A stretch of DNA of 64,000 bases from Streptomyces glomeratus (GCF_021462825.1 NZ_JAKEEB010000001.1:310001-374000), one strand, 5' to 3'. Positions 53,129-62,750 are shown, counted from the stretch's first letter. Made by a program: numbers and translations. The notes: generated by a model not told the origin, from the letters alone.

Positions 53129-55153
53129 GTGCAGGACAACGGGACAGAGGTGACCGCCGCCGGAATCGCCCGGCTCGCGGGGGTCGGCCGCGCCGCCGTC
53201 AGCAACTGGCGCCGTCGCCATACCGACTTCCCCAAGCCGGTGGGGGGGACGGAGACCAGCCCCTCCTTCGCGCTCACCGAGGTCGAGGACTGGCTGCGCC
53301 GGCAGGGCAAGCTCGCCGAGGTGCCCCTGCGGGAGCGAGTGTGGCAGCAGATCGCCGGCCACCCGGAGGGACCCGTCACGGCCCTCGTCCACGCGGGCTG
53401 CGTCCTCGTGCTCGTCCACGACCGGCTCACCGTCTGGCAGGAGGCGAGCGGGGGCTCCGACGCCCGCCTGGCCGAGCTGCTGCCCACCGCCCTGGAGCAG
53501 GTGCTCACTCCCCGCCTCGGCGTGCTCCGGGGGGCCGCCGTGCCCTTCCCGACGCCGACGGAGCTGCTCCCGTCGGTCCCGCTGCTGCGCGGTGCCGCGG
53601 ACCTCGCCGAGGAACTGGGCCCACGGCAGGCGTACGAGTTCCTGCTCGGCCGGCACCTCGACGCAAATCCGCGCCAGTACACGCTGACCCCGGCCGACCT
53701 GGCCGCACTGATGGCCGACCTCGCGGGGCCCGCCCGCAGCGTCCTCGACCCGGCCTGCGGCACCGGCGCCCTGCTGCGTGCCCTCGCCGCCGCGCCCGGC
53801 CAGGAGCTGCACGGCCAGGACAGCGACCCCGGGCTCGCCGCGCTCACCGGCCTGCGCCTCGCGCTGCACACGAAGGGCGTCGTCCGCACGGCCGCGGGCG
53901 ACAGCCTCAGGGCCGACGCGTTCGACGCCCTCAGGGCGGACGCCGTGCTGTGCCATCCGCCGTTCAACGAGCGCAACTGGGGCCACGACGAACTCGCCTA
54001 CGATCCCCGCTGGGAGTACGGCTTCCCGGCCCGGACGGAGTCCGAACTCGCCTGGGTGCAGCATGCGCTGGCCCGCCTGAAGGACGGCGGCACCGCCGTG
54101 CTGCTGATGCCGCCGGCCGCCGCCTCCCGGCGCTCGGGCCGCCGCATCCGCGCAGATCTGCTGCGCCGCGGCGCCCTGCGCGCCGTGATCGCCCTGCCGG
54201 TGGGCGCGGCACCCCCGTACAACATCCCACTGCACCTGTGGGTGCTGCGGCGCCCCGAGAAGGCGCCCGGGCAGCCCGAGTTGCTGCTCACGGACGCCGG
54301 CGCGTCCGTGCCTGAGGGCCGTGGCGGCCCGGACTGGGCGGCCGTGCGCGACGCCGTTCTCGGTGCCTGGCGCCTGTTCGCCCGGACCGGCACCGCGCCG
54401 GAGGTGCCGGGGGTGAGCCGCTCCGTACCGGTCATCGAACTCCTCGACGACGACGTGGACCTGGCCCCCGCCCGCCATCTCCCGCCGCCCGCGGTCGGCG
54501 GCGGGGCACAGGAGCTCACGGCCCTGCGCGCACGCCTCGACGAGACCCTCCGGCTCACCGTCGACCTCAACCCGTCCGCGCACGACACCGCCGACCAGCC
54601 CCGCTGGCCGCTCACCACCGTCGGCGAACTCGCCCGGAGCGGCGACCTGGTGATGCGTACCGGCGGAAACGGCCCCCACACGCGCGTGCTCACCGACCAC
54701 GACGTGCTCGCCGGCACCGCACCCTCCGGAACCCTGCCCGGGACCGGGGAGGAACCGGTCCTCGTCGCGGAGGGCGATGTGGTCGTGCCCGTTCTCGGCG
54801 GCGGCGCCGTCGCGCGCGTGATCGACGCGGCGACCGCGGGCGCCGCGCTGGGACGCAATCTGACCCTGCTGCGCCCGGACCCGGCGGCGCTCGACCCCTG
54901 GTTCCTCGCCGGCTTCCTGCGCGGCACCGCCAACAACCGCCAGGCCAGCAGCTATGCCTCCACCGCGACCCGGCTCGACGTACGCCGTCTCCAGCTGCCC
55001 CGGCTCCCGCTGGACCGGCAACGCCGCTACGGTGAGCGCTTCCGGGCGCTGGCCGGGTTCGAGGACGCCCTGCGCCTCGCCGGCCGCCTCGGCGAACAAC
55101 TCGTCCGCGGTCTGTACGACGGACTGACGGACGGCACGGTCGCACCGGACTGA
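53129..55153 (+). CDS. N6-adenine methylase-like protein with HTH and HsdS-like part
   Basis: 674-residue protein: an N-terminal winged-helix or AlpA-like DNA-binding segment (AAGIARLAGVGRAAVSNWRRR..FPKPVGG), a helical linker, an N6-adenine methyltransferase core with motif I VLDPACGTGALL (from 205), and a C-terminal part (about 470-674) resembling a type I specificity half-domain (PLTTVGELA...SSYASTATRLDVRRLQLPRLPL). The catalytic motif IV, usually NPPF/Y, reads H276-P-P-F, so methylation is doubtful. No restriction subunit is nearby. GTG 53129 has GGGGAG upstream. Confidence 0.82.
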   Translation: MQDNGTEVTAAGIARLAGVGRAAVSNWRRRHTDFPKPVGGTETSPSFALTEVEDWLRRQGKLAEVPLRERVWQQIAGHPEGPVTALVHAGCVLVLVHDRLTVWQEASGGSDARLAELLPTALEQVLTPRLGVLRGAAVPFPTPTELLPSVPLLRGAADLAEELGPRQAYEFLLGRHLDANPRQYTLTPADLAALMADLAGPARSVLDPACGTGALLRALAAAPGQELHGQDSDPGLAALTGLRLALHTKGVVRTAAGDSLRADAFDALRADAVLCHPPFNERNWGHDELAYDPRWEYGFPARTESELAWVQHALARLKDGGTAVLLMPPAAASRRSGRRIRADLLRRGALRAVIALPVGAAPPYNIPLHLWVLRRPEKAPGQPELLLTDAGASVPEGRGGPDWAAVRDAVLGAWRLFARTGTAPEVPGVSRSVPVIELLDDDVDLAPARHLPPPAVGGGAQELTALRARLDETLRLTVDLNPSAHDTADQPRWPLTTVGELARSGDLVMRTGGNGPHTRVLTDHDVLAGTAPSGTLPGTGEEPVLVAEGDVVVPVLGGGAVARVIDAATAGAALGRNLTLLRPDPAALDPWFLAGFLRGTANNRQASSYASTATRLDVRRLQLPRLPLDRQRRYGERFRALAGFEDALRLAGRLGEQLVRGLYDGLTDGTVAPD

Positions 55154-55271
55154 CGGCACCGGGCCGGTACGACTACGGTTCCACACAACCGGAAACCGTC
55201 TGTCGGGGTCGGGCTATACGCTCGGACCTCGACACTCGTACGTCCGTCCTCATCCGGTCCCGGGAGCAGTC

Positions 55272-55823
55272 ATGTACGGCCACGGCGCGGCGCCGCCCAC
55301 CCGCAGTTCGGGCACGGTCATCACCCTGCGGGTGCTGTTTCCCATTGCCGGCTTCCTGAGCTGCGGACTCCTCGCGTGCCTCCCGCTGTTCCGGGTCGCG
55401 CTGCTGCGGGGCAGAGGGGTGGACTGGCTGCTGGCCTGGGTCAGCATGCCCGTGTCCATCGGGTGCCTCGCGGTCGTCGGCTCCGTCCCCGAAGGCGACC
55501 ACCGGAGCGACATCGCGCTCGCCACCGTGCTCCTCCTCGGCGCCGTCAGCGGGGCGTACTTCGTGGTGTTCGACATACGTCACCACCGCGCCCTGCCGCC
55601 CACCGGCCCGACGCCCCCGGGACCCCCCGCCTATGCGCCACCGGGCTACGCCTACCCCGCAGTCCAGCCCTACACCCCGCCGGCGCAGACCCCGCCACCC
55701 CCGTACACACCGGCGCCGCCGCCCCGGCAACCACAGCGCCCCGCGCCCGCCCGCATCGACCAGGTCCGGGCCGAACTCGACGAGCTGAGCGACTACCTGC
55801 GCAGACACGAGGACGGCAGATGA
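55272..55823 (+). CDS. Membrane protein coupled to the Ser/Thr kinase
   Basis: 183-residue protein with three to four transmembrane helices in the first 105 residues, a Pro/Tyr-rich cytoplasmic segment (about 110-155) and a short helical tail (IDQVRAELDELSDYLRRHEDGR). Its stop overlaps the start of the kinase gene by 4 bases, so the two are co-translated; it may anchor or regulate the kinase. No named domain. Confidence 0.82.
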   Translation: MYGHGAAPPTRSSGTVITLRVLFPIAGFLSCGLLACLPLFRVALLRGRGVDWLLAWVSMPVSIGCLAVVGSVPEGDHRSDIALATVLLLGAVSGAYFVVFDIRHHRALPPTGPTPPGPPAYAPPGYAYPAVQPYTPPAQTPPPPYTPAPPPRQPQRPAPARIDQVRAELDELSDYLRRHEDGR

Positions 55824-57343
55824 GCGCGACGACCGGACGCATCGTCGCGGACCGCTACGAGTTGTCCACGCTCATCGGCCAGGGCGGCATGGGCCAGGTC
55901 TGGACGGCGTACGACCAGCGCCTGGACAGGCGTGTGGCCGTCAAACTGCTGCGGCCGGACAAGGTCGCGGGCCAGGAGGCCGACGAACTGCGCCGCCGGT
56001 TCCTGCGCGAGTGCCGTGTCACCGCGCAGGTCGACCACCCCGGTCTGGTCACCGTCCACGACGCGGGCAGCGAGGGCGAGGATCTGTACCTCGTGATGCA
56101 GTACGTCGACGGGGCCGACCTCGCCGACCATCTCGCCGAGCACGACCCGTACCCCTGGCCGTGGGTGGTGGCCGTCGCCGCGCAACTGTGCGCCGTGCTG
56201 TCCGCCGTGCACGCGGTGCCGATCGTCCACCGCGATCTGAAGCCGCGGAATGTCATGGTCAAACAGGACGGCACGGTCACCGTCCTCGACCTCGGTGTGG
56301 CATCCGTGATGGACACGGACACGACCCGTCTCACCCACACCGGCTCCCCGATCGGCTCACCCGCCTACATGGCGCCCGAGCAGGCGATGGGCGGCGCGGT
56401 CGGCCCGTACACCGATCTCTACGCGCTCGGCGTGCTCATGCACGAGCTCCTCAGCGGTGACGTGCCGTTCGCGGGCTCGACCGCGCTCGGCGTGCTGCAC
56501 CGCCACCTCTACGAGCCCCCGCTGCCGGTGCGCCGACTGCGCCCCGAAGTGCCCGAGGCCCTGGAGGCGCTCGTGCTGCGTCTGCTCGCCAAGGACCCGC
56601 AGCACCGCCCGGCCTCGGCGCAGGAGACCTACGAGCAGTTGCTCCCGCTCCTCCCCGCACGTGGCATGCCCTCGGGAGCCCCTCTCGACCCCACGCGCCC
56701 CTTTCTGCGCCCGCATGCCCCGTGGCCGGACCGGGCGCGGACTCCGGCGCCCCAGCCGCAGGCCGCGCCGGCGGTCGAGAAACCCGATGTCGCGGGCGCC
56801 GTGGACGAGGTCAAACGCCTGCTCGGCGAGGGCCGCATCACCCAGGCGGTGGACATCCTCGGCGCGATCCTCCCGGCCGCGGCCGCCCGGCACGGCGAGC
56901 ACTCGACAGTCGTCCGCACCCTGCGCAAGCAGTACGCGGCGACCCTCATGGACGACGGCCAGTACCGGCGCGCGCTGCCCGAACTGCGCCGCCTGGCCGA
57001 CGAACGCGCGACCGAGGCGGGCCAGGCCGACCCCCAGGCACTGCGCTTCCGCTACGAGGTCGCACAGTGCCTGGAGCAGCTCGGCGAACCGGCGGCCGCG
57101 CTCGCCGAGTACCGGGCGCTGCTGCCGTACTACGAGAACCAGTACGTCGCGGGCGACCCGGAACTCGCCCATGACGTCCGCCGCCGCATCGGGCACCTGC
57201 TGCTTGCCCTCGGCGATCGCGCCGCCGCCCACGACACCCTCGTACGGCTTCTGCACGACGTCGACCGCCTGCGGGGCCCCGGCCATCCGCTGGCCGTGGA
57301 CATCCGGCGGACCCTCCAGTGGCTGGGGCAGGTCCGCGGCTGA
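55820..57343 (+). CDS. Serine/threonine protein kinase with TPR tail
   Basis: 507-residue soluble Hanks-type kinase. Kinase domain 13-275: GQGGMGQVW glycine loop, catalytic K42 in VAVKLLRP, HRDLKPRN with catalytic D139, DLG in place of DFG, GSPAYMAPEQ activation segment. A Pro-rich linker follows, then about 170 residues of TPR-like helices (ARHGEHSTVVRTLRKQYA, LRFRYEVAQCLEQLGEPAAAL). No transmembrane helix and no PASTA domain, so it is not a PknB-type wall sensor. Coupled to the membrane protein gene upstream. Confidence 0.92.
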   Translation: MSATTGRIVADRYELSTLIGQGGMGQVWTAYDQRLDRRVAVKLLRPDKVAGQEADELRRRFLRECRVTAQVDHPGLVTVHDAGSEGEDLYLVMQYVDGADLADHLAEHDPYPWPWVVAVAAQLCAVLSAVHAVPIVHRDLKPRNVMVKQDGTVTVLDLGVASVMDTDTTRLTHTGSPIGSPAYMAPEQAMGGAVGPYTDLYALGVLMHELLSGDVPFAGSTALGVLHRHLYEPPLPVRRLRPEVPEALEALVLRLLAKDPQHRPASAQETYEQLLPLLPARGMPSGAPLDPTRPFLRPHAPWPDRARTPAPQPQAAPAVEKPDVAGAVDEVKRLLGEGRITQAVDILGAILPAAAARHGEHSTVVRTLRKQYAATLMDDGQYRRALPELRRLADERATEAGQADPQALRFRYEVAQCLEQLGEPAAALAEYRALLPYYENQYVAGDPELAHDVRRRIGHLLLALGDRAAAHDTLVRLLHDVDRLRGPGHPLAVDIRRTLQWLGQVRG

Positions 57344-57357
57344 GGCGGCCGCGGCCC

Positions 57358-57801
57358 TCAGCGCGTGACCGGCAGCGCCGACACGAACCGCGGCCCGTCC
57401 CCGCGGTGCTGGACCGGGAAAGTCACCTTGAGGCCCTTCTCCTGGCCGGCCATCGACAGGTGGGTGACGTACTGAAGGCCCAGGAACGCCTTCCTCGAGC
57501 CGCCCGCGGAGATGTAGGGGCGCGGCAGGTTGAGCAGGAGCTTGCCGGGCTTGCCGCCGCGGTTGCCGTCGAAGAAGAGCACGCGCTGGTCGGTCAGGAC
57601 CAGGTACATCGGGCGGGGCGTGACCGTGGCCATCACCGTGCCCGCGCTGAGCACGCCGACCACGGCCGCGGTGAGCGCCTGCCTGCGCACGGAGACCGAG
57701 CCGACGCCCGCGAGGGTCGTCATCTGTATCTCCTCGCCCTGGAGCAGCAAGGGGGCGGCGGCTTCCCGAAGCTGCCTGGCGCGGCGGGCGTTGAGGGCCA
57801 T
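57358..57801 (-). CDS. Hypothetical protein, possible PH-like fold
   Basis: 147-residue protein without a signal peptide. One hydrophobic stretch (about 40-60, QALTAAVVGVLSAGTVMATV) precedes PMYLVLTDQRVLFFDGNRGGKPGKLL, which resembles the core of bacterial PH-like (bPH) domains. AGGAG lies before ATG 57801. It ends 15 bases from the convergent kinase gene. Confidence 0.72.
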   Translation of the reverse strand: MALNARRARQLREAAAPLLLQGEEIQMTTLAGVGSVSVRRQALTAAVVGVLSAGTVMATVTPRPMYLVLTDQRVLFFDGNRGGKPGKLLLNLPRPYISAGGSRKAFLGLQYVTHLSMAGQEKGLKVTFPVQHRGDGPRFVSALPVTR

Positions 57802-58073
57802 GAGGACTCCTGGAGGTGAGAGGAGACGTGGGGCCGCGCGGGCTGCCGGGGCGCGTACGAGGGCGCTGGGCGGGACATCGGTGAACGGTGCCGACGAGAG
57901 CGGCGCGCGGATCACGACACGTGATCGAGACGGCGGGACGGTAGGGAGGGATGGTTAACGACAGGTGAACGAATACTAGGCGGGCGGTCAAGGTGCGGTT
58001 GTGATCGCCCCTGCCCAAGCGCGGTTTCCCCCGGCGGGCCATGCGGTCGGGTGCCTCGCCTAGGATCCGCCGC

Positions 58074-59030
58074 ATGTCCCACGCTTCCGCCTCCTCGCCG
58101 CCGCCTCCCGACTTCGAGATCGCCTCGGCCTTCCCCGAGGTCACCTGGCTGCGTCAGGCCGCCACCGCGCGGGACTGGGTGTCCATACGGCAGTACCTCG
58201 ACGGGCTGCCGCGGGAGACGAACCGCGGCTTCGCCGTCGGGGTGCTCGCCGAGGTGGACGGAGTGGAGGGGTGGATGCGCGAGATCCTCGCCGCCGCCCC
58301 CGACGACGTGCTCGCCCTCACCGTCCTCGGCAGCCGCGAGGTGCGCATCGGCTGGGAGATCCGGACCGCGGCGCCCGCCAAACAGGTCAGCCGGGAGCAG
58401 TTCGCGGGACTGCACGCGCACCTGCGGCAGGCCGAGCAACTGCTGATCCGGGCCACCGCGCTCGATCCGTCGTCCGACGCGGCCTGGGCCGAGCGCCTCA
58501 CCACGGCCATGGGGCTGCAACTCGGGCAGAACGAGGCGCGGCGCCGCTACGACCGGCTGGCCGCACACCACCCGCACCACTTCAGTGCGCAGGGCCGGCT
58601 GCTCCAGCAGCTCTGCCCCAAGTGGGGCGGCAGCTGGGAGGCGGCCCACGCCTTTGCCCGGGAGTGTCTGCTGGGCGCTCCCGAAGGCGCTCTGAGCGGC
58701 GGACTGGTGGCCGAGGTGCACATGGAGCACTGGCTCGCCCTGCGCGGCCGCGAGCGCGAGGAGTATCTGCGCCAGGGCCATGTGCGGGCCGAACTCGTCG
58801 AGGCCGCCGAGCGGTCCGCGCTCCACCCCGGCTTCCGGCGCGACTACGGCTGGGTCGTCGTCCAGGGCTATTTCGCCGCGTTGTTCTCCCTCACGGGAGA
58901 CCTGGCACGGGCCGCCGCCTGCTTCCGCGCGCTCGGCAACCTCGCCTCCCAGTACCCGTGGGCCGACCTGGGCGGCGACGCCGCCGCGGCCTACGTCAAA
59001 CACCGCGACGCCGCCCTCGCCCGAGGATGA
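58074..59030 (+). CDS. TPR-like (DUF4034-type) protein
   Basis: 318-residue soluble all-helical protein, function unknown. WLRQAATARDWVSIRQYLDGLP and repeated helix pairs, including HLRQAEQLLIRATALDPSSDAAWAERL, HFSAQGRLLQQLCPKWGGSWEAAHAFARE and SLTGDLARAAACFRALG, are TPR-like. LCPKWGGSWE is the most distinctive block. Its stop overlaps the ATG of the M16-like peptidase gene by 4 bases, so the two probably act together. Confidence 0.78.
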   Translation: MSHASASSPPPPDFEIASAFPEVTWLRQAATARDWVSIRQYLDGLPRETNRGFAVGVLAEVDGVEGWMREILAAAPDDVLALTVLGSREVRIGWEIRTAAPAKQVSREQFAGLHAHLRQAEQLLIRATALDPSSDAAWAERLTTAMGLQLGQNEARRRYDRLAAHHPHHFSAQGRLLQQLCPKWGGSWEAAHAFARECLLGAPEGALSGGLVAEVHMEHWLALRGREREEYLRQGHVRAELVEAAERSALHPGFRRDYGWVVVQGYFAALFSLTGDLARAAACFRALGNLASQYPWADLGGDAAAAYVKHRDAALARG

Positions 59031-60808
59031 CCCGCCATGACGAACACGCCGAACAGAGGCCGAAGATGAACCCCCAGGCCGCCATCCACCCCACCGAGGT
59101 CGACGGCATACCCACCCTCTTCGCGTACGCCACGGGACCCGTGCGCGCCGGACTCGTCTTCCGCGTCGGGGTCGCCGACGAGACGCTCGGCCGGGCCGGG
59201 ATCACCCACCTCGTCGAGCACCTCGCCCTGCACCGCCAGGGCCTGGCCGACTACCACTTCAACGGCGCGACCAAGGCCGCCTTCACCCACTTCCACGTGG
59301 AGGGAGCCGAGCACGAGGTCGTCGCCTACCTCCAGGGTGTCTGCGCCTCCCTGACCGACCTGCCCATGGAGCGCCTGGAGACCGAGAAGGAGATCCTGCG
59401 TACCGAGGAGTCCCGGCGCGACGTCGGCCCGCTTCCGCTCTGGCGCTACGGGGCCCAGGGATACGGCCTGGTCAGCTATCCGGAGTGGGGCGTCAGGAAC
59501 CTCGGTCCGGACGACGTACGGGCGTGGGCGGCCACCTGGTTCACCCGGGGCAACGCCGTGCTGTGGGTCGCCGGGGAACGCCTGCCGGCCGGGCTGTCCC
59601 TCAGGCTGCCCGCCGGCGCGCGCCACCCCATGCCCGCCGTCACCTCCGCGCTGCCCGGCGGCCCCGCCTACTTCTCCGACGGCACGGGCGGCGTCCTGCT
59701 GGACGCCGTCGTCACGGACACCACCGCCGCCCGGCTGTACACGGGCGTCCTGGAGCGCGAACTCTCCCGTGCACTGCGCCAGGAGGGCGGCTACTCCTAC
59801 ACGGCGGCCACCGACTACGCCTCCCGCCGCGACGGCTTTGCCCTGGTGACCGCCTTCGCGGACGCCCTGCCCGCCAAGCAGGACGCGGTGCTCGGCGGCT
59901 TCGTCGACGTCCTCGCCGGGCTTCAGGTGGGCCGGATCGGCCAGGCCGACCTGGAGGCGGTGCGCACCCGGGCCGACGGGGGGCTGACCGCGCCGGACGC
60001 GGCCGTGCGGCGGCTGCCCGGGGCGGCGGAGGACCTGCTCGCCGGCCGGCCGGTGCGCGGCCTCGACGAGCTCAGGTCAGAGCTGTGGGCCGTGACGCCG
60101 GGACATCTGCACGCGGTGGCCCTGGAGGCGGCCGGGACGGCCCTGATGCAGGTGCCCTCGGGACACACGGCGGACTGGGCCGGGTACACGGCGGCCCCCA
60201 CCGGCTCGTCGTACACGGTGGCCGGGCGCCGGTTCCCCTCGGTGCGCGGTGACGGGACGGCGCTCGTCGTGGGTGACGACGGCATCAGCGTGACGGCCCG
60301 GGAGAAGAACGGGACGGAGAGTGCGGCGACCGTGCTCTACCGTGCCTGCGCCGCGATGCTGAGCTGGCCAGACGGCGGCCGCCGGCTCGTCGGCACCGAC
60401 GGTCTGGTCATCGAGGTGGAGCCGGGGCTGTACGGCGTGGACGCGCACACGATGGCGGCCCTCGACGCGGCCGTACCGCACCACGCGGTGGTGTGGCTGC
60501 CGCCCCGGCAGCAGCGGCCGGCACCGCGGGCGGCCGCGGCGCCCGGCGGAGAGGCCGAGACCGGCGCCGGGACGTCCGCCCGGCCCGCCCCCGCCCGGCG
60601 CACCGGGCGGCAGACGGCCGCGGTGGTCGTCTTCGGCATCCTCGGTGGCTTCTTCGCCTTCCTCGCCCTGCTGTTCACGGTGTTCGGCGCCGGCGATCCG
60701 GAGACCAGCACCGGCGAGTGGGCGGCCATCGCGGGCTTCCTGTGGGGCGTCGCCGCCCTGCTGGCCTGGCCCGCCGTACGGATCCTGCGGCGCACCCGGC
60801 GAGTCTGA
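59027..60808 (+). CDS. Membrane-anchored M16-like zinc peptidase
   Basis: 593-residue protein. The N-terminal M16B-like domain has the inverted zinc motif H61-L-V-E64-H65 (GITHLVEHLALH) and a distal Glu in METEKEILRTEESRR, so it could be active. A second, degenerate M16-like half follows (SALPGG... EGGYSYTAATDYASRRDGF). The C-terminus has a Pro/Ala linker and two transmembrane helices (about 540-585). ATG 59027 overlaps the TPR gene stop; ATG 59066 with AGAGG upstream is an alternative start. Confidence 0.83.
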   Translation: MTRHDEHAEQRPKMNPQAAIHPTEVDGIPTLFAYATGPVRAGLVFRVGVADETLGRAGITHLVEHLALHRQGLADYHFNGATKAAFTHFHVEGAEHEVVAYLQGVCASLTDLPMERLETEKEILRTEESRRDVGPLPLWRYGAQGYGLVSYPEWGVRNLGPDDVRAWAATWFTRGNAVLWVAGERLPAGLSLRLPAGARHPMPAVTSALPGGPAYFSDGTGGVLLDAVVTDTTAARLYTGVLERELSRALRQEGGYSYTAATDYASRRDGFALVTAFADALPAKQDAVLGGFVDVLAGLQVGRIGQADLEAVRTRADGGLTAPDAAVRRLPGAAEDLLAGRPVRGLDELRSELWAVTPGHLHAVALEAAGTALMQVPSGHTADWAGYTAAPTGSSYTVAGRRFPSVRGDGTALVVGDDGISVTAREKNGTESAATVLYRACAAMLSWPDGGRRLVGTDGLVIEVEPGLYGVDAHTMAALDAAVPHHAVVWLPPRQQRPAPRAAAAPGGEAETGAGTSARPAPARRTGRQTAAVVVFGILGGFFAFLALLFTVFGAGDPETSTGEWAAIAGFLWGVAALLAWPAVRILRRTRRV

Positions 60809-60830
60809 CGCGCACCCGGCGAGTCTGACG
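60791..60830 (+). repeat. 20-bp duplication across the peptidase stop
   Basis: CGCACCCGGCGAGTCTGACG occurs twice in tandem (60791-60810 and 60811-60830), followed by a decayed third copy. The first copy contains the stop codon of the M16-like gene. Confidence 0.85.
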
Positions 60831-61129
60831 CCACCCGGCGGATTTGGCGCACTTTGGCCGCCCGGCGAACCCTGCCGGGCCTGGCGCACACCCGGCATAT
60901 GCCGCGGAACTCCGGCCGGCCGGCGCGCGGGGGCTCGGCGGTCCGTGCGGAAGGGGCCGCCCCGGGTGCCGAAGCTCCGTGCGCAGGTGTAGGTTTCAGC
61001 CATCCCCGGACCTCCGTGCGCCATGCCGCCACGGACAGGGCGACGCCGGACAGGCGCCGCCACCGGGGCTTGGGAACTCTCTTCCGGCGCACGCCCGCGC
61101 GTGCCGCCTGTCGTGAATCAGGGGTGGGG

Positions 61130-61957
61130 ATGGCCGGGCATCGGCAGTCCAGGAAGTTCAGGTACATCTCGTGGGCGGTGGCCGGTGCCGCCGTGGTCGC
61201 GGGCGCCGGGATCGCGGCGCAGACCTCCATGGCCGCGACGACCTGGCCGGCGCAGAAGACGTTCACGGGACGCGCCTTCGACACCTGCACCGCGCCGTCG
61301 CTGTCCGCGATGAAGGCCTGGCACGACGGCTTCTACGGTGCCGCCGCCGTGTACGTGGGCGGCAAGAACCGCGGCTGCAGCCAGCCGAACCTGACCGCCT
61401 CCTGGGTGAAGTCGGTCAGCTCCGTCGGCTGGAAGCTGATCCCGATCTACGTCGGCGCCCAGCCGCCCTGCCAGACCAGCTCCAACCCCGAGAAGCTCAC
61501 CGCCGCCACCGCCGCCTCGCTCGGGACGAGCGACGCCTCGGACGCGGTGGCCAAGGCGTCGGCGCTCGGCATCAAGGCCGGCAGCCCGATCTACCTCGAC
61601 ATGGAGCCGTACGACACCACCAACACGTCGTGCAACGACGCCGTGCTGACGTATGTGCGCGCCTTCGACAAGCAGCTGCGCGTCAAGACGTACCGCGCCG
61701 GCTTCTACGGCTTCACCAGCTCCAGCGCCAAGGCCATCGCCACCGCGAAGGACAAGACCGACCTGCCGGGCAACCTCTGGTACGCCCTGTGGGACAAGAA
61801 CTACACCACCACCGCGGACTGGCCGTGGGGCTCGACCCAGTACACCAACCACAGCCGTGGCCACCAGTACATGGTCAACAGCAAGGAGACCCGCGGCGGT
61901 TACACGCTCACCGTGGACCGCGACGCATGGGACGCACCGGTCGCCATCACCGGCTGA
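61130..61957 (+). CDS. Secreted DUF1906 (glycoside-hydrolase-like) protein
   Basis: 275-residue exported protein with an N-terminal basic region, hydrophobic core and SMAA cleavage site (Tat- or Sec-type), then a single DUF1906 domain as in the Tat substrate Rv2525c: TFTGRAFDTCTAPSLSAMKAWHDG, WKLIPIYVGAQPPCQ, GSPIYLDMEPYD, GFYGFTSSSAKAIA and a C-terminal DRDAWD. The TIM-barrel fold suggests action on a cell-wall or secreted glycan. ATG 61130 chosen; GTG 61124 is close by. Confidence 0.9.
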   Translation: MAGHRQSRKFRYISWAVAGAAVVAGAGIAAQTSMAATTWPAQKTFTGRAFDTCTAPSLSAMKAWHDGFYGAAAVYVGGKNRGCSQPNLTASWVKSVSSVGWKLIPIYVGAQPPCQTSSNPEKLTAATAASLGTSDASDAVAKASALGIKAGSPIYLDMEPYDTTNTSCNDAVLTYVRAFDKQLRVKTYRAGFYGFTSSSAKAIATAKDKTDLPGNLWYALWDKNYTTTADWPWGSTQYTNHSRGHQYMVNSKETRGGYTLTVDRDAWDAPVAITG

Positions 61958-62096
61958 CGAGCGGCGTGGGCGCGCGACGGTGCCCGAAGTCCCGGTGAAT
62001 CGTTGGTCGTACGGGTTGGCCAGAGCTGGGCCACTGCCTACCATCGATCTCCGCAAGACCTTGTGCACCGTCGCACAATCTCCTCGGGAGGCCACC

Positions 62097-62750
62097 TTGC
62101 ACCGCCGTCGCACCGTGATCGTCGTCAGTGCCGCCCTCGTCGCGGCCCCTGTCCTCACCGCGTGCGGTGGCACCGAGCACCCGGGTACCGCCGCCGTGGT
62201 CGGAGGGGACCGGATCACGGTCGCCCAGCTCGAGGGCCGGGTGAAGGAGGTGCGCACGGCCCAGCGCGCCGCCATCCCGGACGACAGCCAGTACCAGCAG
62301 ACGATCGCCCGGACCAGCAGTCTCACCCGCGACACGCTCCGCGGCATGGTCCTCGACCGGGTCCTGGACCGCGCGGCCGCGGACGCGGGCGTGTCCGTCA
62401 CCCGCCGGGACGTCGGCCGGCTGCGGGCCGGCCTCGAGCAGCAGGCGGGCGGCGCGACGGCGCTGAAGTCGGTGTGGCTGGACCAGTACGGGGTGGCTCC
62501 CCGGCGCATCGACGACAACCTCCGCACGGAGGTCGAGGCGCAGAAGCTGGCCGCCGCGCTCGGCGCCGACATGACCACGGCCGACGGCAAGGCCGTGTTC
62601 TGGAAGGCGATGGCGCGGGCGTCCGAGGAACTGAACATCGACCTCAACCCGCGCTACGGCAGCTGGGACGTGCAGAAGAGCAGCCGGGTGGACACGAGGA
62701 CACCCTGGGTCAAGGAGGTCACGGCGGCCGGGGAACGGCAGGCGGCGTAG
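62097..62750 (+). CDS. SurA-like N-terminal domain lipoprotein
   Basis: 217-residue lipoprotein, signal peptide with lipobox LTAC (Cys23). The mature part resembles the SurA chaperone helical domain (AAVVGGDRITVAQLEGRVKEVR, RGMVLDRVLDRAAADAGVSVTRRDVG). No parvulin domain follows, so it is chaperone-like rather than an isomerase. TTG 62097 is chosen because GGGAGG lies 5 bases upstream. It precedes mazG, a pairing seen across Streptomyces. Confidence 0.85.
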   Translation: MHRRRTVIVVSAALVAAPVLTACGGTEHPGTAAVVGGDRITVAQLEGRVKEVRTAQRAAIPDDSQYQQTIARTSSLTRDTLRGMVLDRVLDRAAADAGVSVTRRDVGRLRAGLEQQAGGATALKSVWLDQYGVAPRRIDDNLRTEVEAQKLAAALGADMTTADGKAVFWKAMARASEELNIDLNPRYGSWDVQKSSRVDTRTPWVKEVTAAGERQAA

